This document shows, one piece after another, positions 10,969 through 20,306 of a stretch of 64,000 bases of DNA; positions within the stretch are counted from its first letter, which is position 1; each line of letters starts with the position of its first letter. The DNA is from Anadara kagoshimensis. Its lineage: Eukaryota; Mollusca; Bivalvia; Arcoida; Arcidae. The DNA lies in assembly GCA_021292105.1 (NCBI GenBank), contig CM037874.1:58816539-58880538 (forward strand). The letters are read 5' to 3'. The position numbers and the translations under genes were made by a program. The notes beneath the pieces were generated by a model. That model ran no database searches and was not told the DNA's origin. It saw only the letters and a list, made by a program, of their open reading frames with translations.

Positions 10969-11204
10969 ATTTCTCCGGGAATTGAAAGCATTGAAGATAA
11001 CAGCGGAATATGTGTCATGTGACTCTACAAACCTAGATGATTGGATGGCTGATATATCACCTGACTACAGTCAGTACACATATCAGATGTTGAAGTCCGG
11101 AGTGGATAAACCAACGCTGGTTATGCTGAATGATGATGACCTGAAGAATGAGTGTTTTATAAGTAATGGAATACATAGAAAGAAAATATTACAGAGAATC
11201 AAAT
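10969..11204 (+). CDS. SARM1: SARM1 exon 4: end of SAM1 and second SAM domain
   Basis: 236 nt from acceptor cttcag to the less usual donor gttagt. It completes the split Arg codon and encodes FLRELKALKITAEYVSCDS, then SAM2 (NLDDWMADISPDYSQYTYQM ... LNDDDLKNECFI ... GIHRKKILQRIK). The order and spacing match SARM1 SAM2. Reading on into the intron gives Cys-stop; splicing at 11204 instead leaves T, which pairs with CA of exon 5 to give Ser. Confidence 0.95.
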
Positions 11205-11214
11205 GTTAGTACTA

Positions 11215-11935
11215 ATGCATCAGAGTGTGGCCTAGTGGTTAATGTTGGGAGGGTTCCCTTGCTGAGTGGTCTGAATTAGGTCTTTGCTTACAGATCACAG
11301 TGCCTCTCTCAGTACCGTAAACATATTTAATTTTGTGTTTATTTATTTTTGTGGTAAAGGAAATTTAGACATATCAATTTAGTTTAATTTTTTCACGATT
11401 TTGAAATTCACACTAAAACACAATAAGCACAATACAATTTTCGCTTGGTATTAATTTTTGTGCAAAACAAATGGCTGCGAAATAAGCGAAAATTATTACA
11501 ACAGGATTATAAATACGTTTAAAGTAATACAGAGAATCAAAGTTAGTACTAAAACACGAGAGTGGTCTAGTGGTTAAAGGGGGGTGGGGGGCTCCATTGC
11601 TGAGTGATCTGAAGTCTGTGCTTACAGATCGCATTGCCTGTCACTGCCATGAATTGATCCCCATCTGGGACGGAAAATATTACACAGAATCAAAGTTAGT
11701 AGCATAACATGAGATTGGTCTAGTGGTTAAAGGGGGGGGGGGGGGGGGGGGCTCCATTGCTGAGTGATCTGAAGTCTGTGCTTACAGATCGCATTGCCTG
11801 TCGCTGCCATGAATTGAATCCCACCTGGGACAGAAAATAATACACAGAATCAAAGGTTATTACTACGTCACCAGAGTGTGGCCTAGTGGTAAAAGTGGGA
11901 GAGGCTTGTTGGCTAAGTGGTCTTTAGCAAACTAG
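11215..11935 (+). repeat. Four tRNA-like repeat units in SARM1 intron 4
   Basis: Units near 11217, 11560, 11700 and 11870 share gtctagtggttaaagg (A-box like), gctgagtgatctgaagtctg and tgcttacagatcgcattgcc. Two of the four contain long G runs (around 11579-11590 and 11732-11750). They look like a short tRNA-derived SINE duplicated locally with parts of the adjacent exon 4 end (tacagagaatcaaagttagt). No tRNA gene is claimed. Confidence 0.55.
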
Positions 11936-12378
11936 AAAGGGCAATGGGGTCATTGATACCTAATTTTGTCTAATTACCGGATTAATAGATTTTAAGTGGG
12001 TCACATTTAACATTATGTAAATTCCAAAATATTGCTGTTTTAGAAGAATTGTTTTGAAGATGACCTCTATTGAAAAACTCTAGATTGAACACTGTAATTC
12101 TTATAGGGTAATTTTAGGCCCACATCAGTCCAACCTCTGAGATTTCAAGTTTGTTATCATGTATTACTGTAAAGGGAGAGATTTGCACATGGGTAAATTT
12201 TTCACTTGCTTTGTGCTAAAGAGATTACTGCGAAAATTTTACCCATGCGAAATATCTACCATACAGGATAATATTGGTTACACTGAAATTACACCCATGC
12301 CAAATGCCAGATTTCAGAAATCACAAAATGTTCACCCCTGAAAATAATTCTCTGTATAAATCACCATTTTATTTGCAG

Positions 12379-12502
12379 CATCCAAGGACCTAATTATGAG
12401 TGTAAACTCCAGTATTGATTCTACAGATGGATCCACACCGCTGGCGAAATGTACAGATGTCTTTATAAGTTATAGAAGAACTAATGGATCACAACTAGCC
12501 AG
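12379..12502 (+). CDS. SARM1: SARM1 exon 5: SAM-TIR linker and TIR beta-A strand
   Basis: 124 nt after acceptor atttgcag, donor gtatgt. It encodes a Ser-rich linker (SKDLIMSVNSSIDSTDGSTP) and the start of the TIR domain, DVFISYRRTNGSQLA (residues about 715-729), nearly identical to human DVFISYRRNSGSQLA. It ends in phase 2 (GCC AG|T) and joins exon 6 as [10 protein letters not shown]. This exon is the parental copy of the 21-unit, 110-bp array that follows. Only this copy has a clear 3' splice site, so I take it as the spliced one, though splicing into other copies is not excluded. Confidence 0.93.
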
Positions 12503-14708
12503 GTATGTAGTATAAACTCCAGTATTGATTCTACAGATGGATCCACACCGCTGGCAAAATGTACGGATGTCTTTATAAGTTATAGAAGAACTAATAGATC
12601 ACAACTGGCCAGGTAAGTAGTATAAACTCCAGTATTGATTCTACAGATGGATCCACACCGCTGGCGAAATGTACAGATGTCTTTATAAGTTATAGAAGAA
12701 CTAATGGATCACAACTGGCCAGGTATGTAGTATAAACTCCAGTATTGATTCTACAGATGGATCCACACTGCTAGCGAAATGTACAGATGTCTTTATAAGT
12801 TATAGAAGAACTAATGGATCACAACTGGCCAGGTATGTAGTATAAACTCCAGTATTGATTCTACAGATGGATCCACACCGCTGGCGAAATGTACAGATGT
12901 GTTTATAAGTTATAGAAGAACTAATGGATCACAACTGGCCAGGTATATAGTATAAACTCCAGTATTGATTCTACAGATGGATCCACACCGCTGGCGAAAT
13001 GTACCGATGTCTTTATAAGTTATAGAAGAACTAATGGATCACAACTGGCCAGGTATGTAGTTAAACTCCAGTATTGATTCTACAGATGGATCCACACTGC
13101 TAGCGAAATGTACAGATGTCTTTATAAGTTATAGAAGAACTAATGGATCACAACTGGCCAGGTATGTAGTATAAACTCCAGTATTGATTCTACAGATGGA
13201 TCCACACCGCTGGCGAAATGTACAGATGTGTTTATAAGTTATAGAAGAACTAATGGATCACAACTGGCCAGGTATATAGTATAAACTCCAGTATTGATTC
13301 TACAGATGGATCCACACCGCTGGCGAAATGTACCGATGTCTTTATAAGTTATAGAAGAACTAATGGATCACAACTGGCCAGGTATGTAGTATAAACTCCA
13401 GTATTGATTCTACAGATGGATCCACACCGCTGGCGAAATGTACGGATGTCTTTATAAGTTATAGAAGAACTAATGGATCACAACTGGCCAGGTATGTAGT
13501 ATAAACTCCAGTATTAATTCTACAGATGGATCTACACCGCTGGCGAAATGTACAGATGTCTTTATAAGTTATAGAAGAACTAATGGATCACAACTGGCCA
13601 GGTATGTAGTATAAACTCCAGTATTAATTCTACAGATGGATCTACACCGCTGGCGAAATGTACAGATGTCTTTATAAGTTATAGAAGAACTAATGGATCA
13701 CAACTGGCCAGGTATGTAGTATAAACTCCAGTATTGATTCTACAGATGGATCCACACCGCTGGCGAAATGTACAGATGTCTTTATAAGTTATAGAAGAAC
13801 TAATGGATCACAACTGGCCAGGTATGTAGTATAAACTCCAGTATTGATTCTACAGATGGATCCACACCGCTGGCGAAATGTACAGATGTCTTTATAAGTT
13901 ATAGAAGAACTAATGGATCACAACTGGCCAGGTATATAGTATAAACTCCAGTATTGATTCTACAGATGGATCCACACCGCTGGCGAAATGTACGGATGTC
14001 TTTATAAGTTATAGAAGAACTAATGGATCACAACTGGCCAGGTATGTAGTATAAACTCCAGTATTGATTCTACAGATGGATCCACACCGCTGGCGAAATG
14101 TACGGATGTCTTTATAAGTTATAGAAGAACTAATGGATCACAACTGGCCAGGTATGTAGTATAAACTCCAGTATTGATTCTACAGATGGATCCACACCGC
14201 TGGCGAAATGTATGGATGTCTTTATAAGTTATAGAAGAACTAATGGATCACAACTGGCCAGGTATGTAGTATAAACTCCAGTATTGATTCTACAGATGGA
14301 TCCACACCGCTGGCGAAATGTATGGATGTCTTTATAAGTTATAGAAGAACTAATGGATCACAACTGGCCAGGTATGTAGTATAAACTCCAGTATTGATTC
14401 TACAGATGGATCCACACCGCTGGCGAAATGTATGGATGTCTTTATAAGTTATAGAAGAACTAATGGATCACAACTGGCCAGGTATGTAGTATAAACTCCA
14501 GTATTGATTCTACAGATGGATCCAAACCGCTGGCAAAATGTACGGATGTCTTTATAAGTTATAGAAGAACTTATGGATCACAACTGGCCAGGTATATAGT
14601 ATAAACTCCAGTATTGATTCTACAGATGGATCTACACCGGTGGCGAAATGTACCGATGTGTTTATAAGTTATAGAAGAACTAATGGATCACAACTGGCCA
14701 GGTATGTA
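12399..14708 (+). repeat. Tandem array of 21 TIR-exon copies (110-bp unit)
   Basis: Twenty extra copies of the last 102-104 bases of SARM1 exon 5 plus 8 bases of its 5' splice site. Exon-end positions step by 110 from 12502 to 14701; the sixth-to-seventh step is 109. Every copy encodes the TIR beta-A stretch (DVFISYRRTNGSQLA with rare changes) and is followed by gtatgt, gtaagt or gtatat. The upstream acceptor and linker start are not repeated. The unit is not a multiple of three, so read-through shifts frame at each junction. Copies 4-6 (cactgctagcg / gatgtgttta / taccgatgtc) recur as copies 7-9, and copies 11-12 and 17-19 share private variants, which is the mark of unequal exchange. Confidence 0.95.
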
Positions 14709-14711
14709 ACA

Positions 14712-15310
14712 TAAAAAACAGTCCTCAGAAAAAACACTCATCCACTCATTCTGATATTCCAGTCCCTATCCAGCATGTCCAAGTTTGTTGTATAAAAGGT
14801 AAAAAATGAAAATGCCTTCATTTCAATTTTCCTCAGAAAAAAACACTCATCCACTCATTCTGACATTCCAGTCCCTATCCAGCATGTCCAAGTTTGTTGT
14901 ATAAAAGGTAAAAAATGAAAATGCCTTCATTTCAATTTTCCTCAGAAAAAAACACTCATCCACTCATTCTGACATTCCAGTCCCTGGCTAGGTTTGTTGT
15001 ATAAACGATAAAAAATAAAAATACCTTGTTTTCAATCCCAGTCCTCAAGAAAAATACTCCAACATTCATCCTGACATCCCAGTCCTTAGGCAGATTTGTC
15101 GTATAAAAGATAAAAAAATGAAAATGCCTTCATTTTGATCTCAGTCCTGAGAAAAAACACTCGTCCACTCATTCCGACATCTCAGTCCCTGGCCAGGTTT
15201 GTCGTATAAAAGATAAAAATAAAACTACATGTATCTTTACCGGTATTTCAATCTCAGTCCTCAGAAAAACACTCATCCTGACATTCCAGTCCCTGGGCAG
15301 GTTTTTAATG
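14712..15310 (+). repeat. Second tandem array in SARM1 intron 5 (~108-bp unit)
   Basis: About six copies of a unit starting cctcagaaaaaacactcatc, at 14723, 14831, 14940 and then more diverged near 15041, 15143 and 15256. Neighbouring copies 1-3 are nearly identical; later ones decay. The sequence is unrelated to the 110-bp exon array although it directly abuts it. No coding content. Confidence 0.85.
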
Positions 15311-15789
15311 CTTAGTATAAGGTGGAGTAGATCAAAGTTTGTATAAGGCGACCTTGTATGAAATCCAAAATTACGGCTGTTACTATAAATAGCAAAATCA
15401 CTAAAATGGCCATAGTGCATTCTATTTTCCATCGATTTTGTACAAATTTGAAATATAGTAAGTATATACATGGCTATTTTATATACTATATAACAGGTTT
15501 TTTTCGGTACGTTTAAAATGATCTAAATTGGGGGAAGAATATGTCATTCTTGTCACCACACCTTTGATAATTTTAATTTACTTTTCTATTTAAGGGTATG
15601 GATACATCTTACAAAGTTGTATTAAATATAGAGTCTTGAATTATGCATTTGTGGGTTCATCAGGACTTTGCAAATGCTTACATCATGTGATGTCATATTA
15701 TTCCTATCCACCCAATTGAATAGTGATGGGTAACTCTTTTATTCACATACATGTGACAAAAAAGGAATGATTCATGAGCAATTTCCTTA

Positions 15790-15978
15790 TTTTCAGCCAG
15801 ACCTTCCTTAAACGCCACCTGTATATAAGAACCACCTGCCCATAAAGACCATTAAAATTTTATCCCAATTGCTCTTTATGTTATTTGAACCTGCATATAA
15901 GGGCCAACCTGCCCACAAAGGCCACTTTCACTGGTTCCCTTGGGTGGATTTAATTGACAGATTTGACTGTATTTAATA
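15790..15978 (+). repeat. MITE family 1 copy next to SARM1 exon 6
   Basis: Starts cagccagaccttccttaaac and ends gacagatttgactgtattta, with the internal landmarks of the family (aagaccaccty, ttgaacctgcatataagg, ggccacttt). Its right end lies about 15 bases upstream of the exon 6 acceptor at 15991. Confidence 0.75.
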
Positions 15979-15991
15979 CTTTTATTTTCAG

Positions 15992-16181
15992 TTTGTTGAA
16001 AGTTCACCTGCAGCTGCGAGGTTTTACTGTGTTTCTGGACATTGAGAAGTTACGAGCAGGGAAATTTGACGAGGGATTGTTGAACAGTGTTATGATGTCT
16101 AAACACTTTATCATAGTCTTAACACCAAATGCTTTAGACAGATGTGTGGGAGACGATACACAGAGTGACTGGGTTCATAAG
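15992..16181 (+). CDS. SARM1: SARM1 exon 6: central TIR domain
   Basis: 190 nt from acceptor tttcag to donor gtaata. It encodes [20 protein letters not shown] (BB-loop region), [20 protein letters not shown] and the SARM-type loop [16 protein letters not shown]. All of these match vertebrate SARM1 TIR positions. It ends in phase 0 one codon before the catalytic glutamate, which opens exon 7. Confidence 0.96.
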
Positions 16182-17332
16182 GTAATAATTAAATAATTGA
16201 CGTATCGCTGGCAATGCCTTTTATGTTTCGACACTTAACCACCATCACAGTACTAAAGCAGTGTCACGGTAACTAATGACATACTAGTGTCAGTGACGTC
16301 ATTAAACGGCACAATTCATGCCGAGTTTTCATTCTTTTTGTGTGTAAATCAAGCATGATGGGTCTTTGTTGGGCGTGGCCGACAGTCCATCAATTATGAT
16401 AATTTATTTTGTCTTCATGTCCATGGTTTGATCTACATGTATGTTCACCATGTTTACAGATGCTGTGTATACAGGGCTATCACACCCCTTTTAGTTACTA
16501 TGACTGGGACCCTTGGAATTAGAAAAGTTTTCTTTTATATAGTCTTGGGGAAATAATCGAATTAGAAAAATACAAAGTGAACCAGTTACAATTTTATGTT
16601 TAATATATTCAGATTCTGAAAATTCATTAAAATACGTGGGGAAAATACAGGTTTTTGAAGTCTGGTTTCTGATATATAGTTTGTCATCATAACACACCCC
16701 TCTTCACCTTTTTTTTCTTACTTCCACTATATCCTCTTTCACACCCCTTTCCATTTTTTCTCTTTTCTATCTTAACCTCGTTCTAAAATTTTCCATCACT
16801 TCAACATTTCAGCCCCTTACAATTCTCTGTTTTTTCCCATTTTCTTCCTTCCTTTGAAGTGCCCACTTTCTTGCTTTACCTCTTTTGCCTTTATCCTTCT
16901 CTTGATCCTTTCAAAAATGACAACAACAATGCTTATTGCGAGTGGTATCGGAAAATGTTTGAACTAGGGAAAATAGGTGCAGCTGCATTAGTTTCGCACA
17001 CTTCTAGTTTAAATGCTAAGTGTTACGATACACAATTGGAATGATGACCGAGGCAATTCCTTTGTGTATACATGTATATATTTACCTGGAAATAACAACA
17101 AGAAATAATACACACATAAGTAATTGTTTTATTGATTTAATTGTCTTTGTGCCAATATATTTTGCTAAAATTGTCCATCTGATTAGGACTTAAATTTGCA
17201 AATAAGACTCTGAAAAGACCCTTATAAAACAAGTCCTTAAATTTGGAGTCCAAATGTCCGTACAAACACGGAAACCAGTAAGTACACATCTTTTTTGTTT
17301 GCCTTAACATTTTGATATTATTTGTTTTATAG

Positions 17333-17454
17333 GAGATAGCTGCTGCAATAGAGAGTGGATGTAATATAATACCTGTGATGGACAACTTCCAATGGCCGTC
17401 ATCTGACACACTACCTGAGGATATGAGGCAGATAACATACTTCAATGGAATAAG
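17333..17454 (+). CDS. SARM1: SARM1 exon 7: catalytic glutamate and TIR alpha-C to alpha-D
   Basis: 122 nt after acceptor ttttatag. Its first codon, GAG at 17333-17335 (residue 794), is the equivalent of human Glu642, the catalytic residue of the TIR NADase, in context WVHK|EIAAAI. It continues [20 protein letters not shown] and [14 protein letters not shown]. The donor gtaaga leaves phase 2 (AG|A). A 5'-truncated duplicate follows 129 bases downstream. Confidence 0.96.
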
Positions 17455-17474
17455 GTAAGATTTAATACAAATAA

Positions 17475-17589
17475 CAATAGAGAATGGATGTAATATTATA
17501 CCTGTAATGGACAACTTCCAATGGCCGTCATCTGACACACTACCTGAAGATATGAGGCAGATAACGTACTTCAATGGAATAAGGTAAGA
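17475..17589 (+). pseudogene. Partial duplicate of SARM1 exon 7 lacking the catalytic Glu codon
   Basis: Matches 17346-17460 at a constant offset of 129 bases: caatagag onward through the exon end at 17583 and the donor gtaaga. The first codons of the exon, including the catalytic GAG, and the 3' splice site are absent. Against the true exon I count four synonymous changes and one replacement (Ser to Asn in IESGC). The nearest AG (17479-17480) would put the copy out of frame with exon 6. It is therefore probably unspliced, but it retains an intact coding frame and donor. Confidence 0.85.
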
Positions 17590-18189
17590 GCGGTTGATAC
17601 AAATAGAAAACAATGGAAAGAAAAAATAGTCAGGGATTTGTGAACAGGCAATATTAAAATACAGTGAAGTAAAGTACATTTTGACTGGTAATGGAGTTTT
17701 ATGTCCCAGTCAAGATTATTTCACTTATATTGATGTGATTATCTGTTTAGGGATAGTGGAGGAAATTTTAGTGTCTAAAGAAAATCACCTACCATTTGCA
17801 AGCAAACTGACAAATTTTCTTGCATAAGAATCTGTTTTGAGTTTGATTCTAACCTAAGGTGTGAGATAGAATGTGATTCCTAAGCGTGCACTATATTTAG
17901 ACAAATTTAGAATAGAAACAACTATCAGCTGTCATAGTCATGTAAGTTTTAGGTAACGTGGGGAAAGCATGCATACCTTACATTTAAAATTTAAATAAAA
18001 TACCACAAAAATACAAATCTGTAGACTCGCTTGAAGTTAAATGACATTATAATTTTCCTTATTTCATTTGATCATGGTTTTGCTGTTGTGAACGAAAAGG
18101 CAAGCAATAAATGCTGGATTAAGGAAAATATTTAATAGTTTTGATGTCTTATTGTTTAAATTAATTTATTATGTAAAATAAATTGACAT

Positions 18190-18290
18190 GCTCACGAGAT
18201 GGGTGTAGCTAGGTAAACCTATTTGAAGCACCCAGTCTCACTTCACTGGTTGAAGTTTACATATTTGCGTAATTTGCCAGTTTTTTCTTT
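18190..18290 (+). repeat. Diverged 3' end of the YIDD retroelement family
   Basis: Contains gggtgtagctaggtaaac, gcacccagtctcacttcactgg and gaagtttac, a decayed version of the 3' non-coding block seen intact at 37510-37690. Confidence 0.6.
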
Positions 18291-18705
18291 GGTTTTTATT
18301 ATCATTTGATAATGGTTTCTATTGTCATTTGATAATGAAGTGGTGTGTTTGTTTTTAATTTGACAAAGCACATAAAAGATTGTAGGACCTTAGCCTACTG
18401 TATATTGCTTTATTTTCACGTCAAATTTTCGCCGTTTGACGATGACTAGTGTATTCACGGCATCATATTTTCGCGTCTTATGTGATTCAAGGAAAACGAC
18501 TCTAGCAAGAATAATGGGCTGGTAATACCAATGTCTATTCACAGTGGTTTAATTTTCTCGGGAATACACTTGACCGCAAACATAGCAAAAATAAAACTAG
18601 GGAAATATAAGCATTATACAGTATTATATACTTATTAAAGGTAAATCATTAAAAGTCTAACTATTCTTAAAGTATGCTTTTAAGTTATTTGTACAAATGT
18701 TTTTA

Positions 18706-19981
18706 GCTCACCTGACTGAAGGTCATGTGAGCTTATGGCATAGCGCAGCGTGTGTATGTGTGTGCGTGCATGTGTGCGTCGTTAACACCTATTTTCGACT
18801 TCTCCTCTGAAACTACTGGACAGTTTTTAATGAAACTTTGTCAAAAATATATATGGGCCGGTGCAATTCAGATTTGTTCGTGGCGTTGCCATAGCTACCA
18901 TAACTAGGTCAACGTGACCTAAGGGTGCAAAAATCTTAAAAAATCTTCTTCTCCGAAAGTATTGATTGGAGAAAAAATCTGATGTGATATTTGGCTTCTC
19001 TAGGGTCTTAAGCGTATAGTTTGTTCATTTTGTGAAATTCGGAAAAAACATAGGTTACGCGTTTTTGCGTTTAATTTGGAAAAAATAGGAAAATAGCTTA
19101 AAATTGTTATAACTTGACTATTTGACTGGATAATGACATGGGGTTTTCAGTTTTGACATCTTCTTGTTAGTATCTTCAAAATGAGGTCAGGGTCAATTGT
19201 GAAGGTCATGACCTAATTTTTTTTACCTCTGATTATAATTATTATCTCGAACACTATAAACTTTTTGTATAGTCATGTAAATTAGAATGTTGTAGGTATT
19301 GATACAACGATCATTTTGATGTATAGAAAAAGGTCATTGGTTCAAAGGTCAAGATCACAGATGTGAAAAAATAACGAAATGGTTAATTATCTCGAAAACT
19401 ATAAACTTTTTGTATAGGCATTTATATTAGACTGTTGTAGGTATTGATACAACAATCATTTTAATGTATAGAAAAAGGTCATGGGTTCAAAGGTCAAGGT
19501 CACAGATGTGAAACAATACCGAAACGGTTAATTATCTCGAAAAACTATAAACTTTTTGTATATAGGCTTATATATTAGAATGTTGTAGGTATTGATACAA
19601 TGATCATTTTGATGTATAGAAAAAGGTCATAGGTTCAAAGGTCAAGGTCACAGATGCGAAACAATACCAACATGGTTAATTATCTCGAAAACTATTAACT
19701 TTTTGTATAGGCATGTATATTAGAATGTTGTAGGTATTGATACAAGAATCATTTCGATGTATAGAAAAAGGTCATGGGTTTAAAGGTCAAGGTCACAGAT
19801 GCAAAACAATACTGAAATGGTTAATTATCTTGAAAACTATAAACGTTTTGTATAGGCATGTATATTAGAATGTTGTAGGTATTGATACAATGATCATTTT
19901 AATGTAAAGAAAAAAGTCATTGGGGTTTAGTATTTATGTTTTCTTTAAATCTCTCAGCTAGCCATTAGTTATCAGGTGAGC
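18706..19981 (+). mobile_element. 1.28-kb element with inverted termini and internal 147-bp repeats
   Basis: Begins gctcacctga (18706-18715) and ends tcaggtgagc (19972-19981), a perfect 10-bp inverted pair. The inside has no ORF but about five tandem copies of a 145-147-bp unit (attatctcgaaaactataaa ... aaggtcaaggtcacagatg) at 19240, 19385, 19530, 19678 and 19823. The agctcacctga start and cccatgggcctcttgttc end are, as I recall, common in bivalve intergenic DNA. It lies in SARM1 intron 7. A short relative of its start is at 22431. Confidence 0.7.
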
Positions 19982-20110
19982 GTATCAGGCCCATGGGCCT
20001 CTTGTTCTTATTATAATGCAGTAGCTCGCAGATATCTTTTTAGCTCTTATGTTTAAATTAAACTCTATGTAAGTTATAGTAATGGATAAAATTGTATTTT
20101 CATGTTTTAG

Positions 20111-20306
20111 ATGGATTCATGATTACCAAGATGCATGTGTTGATAAATTAGAGAAGTTTTTAAGAGGAGAATATGTATTCAGTACCACCAAGCGAGGAAA
20201 CTTGTTCCAGATGGGCTCATCACAGGAGGGAGTTATACAACAAAGCGCAGCAAAGTTCAGCTCCAGTGAAAGTGAATTAAGCCCCAATAGTCCAAGTAGA
20301 GATTAA
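20111..20306 (+). CDS. SARM1: SARM1 exon 8: TIR C-terminus and stop
   Basis: 196 nt after acceptor gttttag. It completes Arg and encodes [20 protein letters not shown], the last TIR helix (compare WSHEYQEATIEKIIRFLQG), then a Ser-rich tail ending SPNSPSRD and TAA at 20304-20306. The tail is of typical length for SARM1. No convincing poly(A) signal lies within 400 bases; an AATAAA at 20752-20757 follows a dispersed repeat and is only a possibility. Confidence 0.95.

Noticed and set aside
12399..14708. The 110-bp array as a CRISPR-like or coding tandem-domain repeat
   Set aside because: There are no unique spacers, the unit is a copy of an exon plus donor, and 110 bases break the frame at every junction.
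17137..17679. 180-codon minus-strand frame with an internal repeat
   Set aside because: Antisense of SARM1 exon 7 and its duplicate; the internal repeat is the duplicated exon read backwards.
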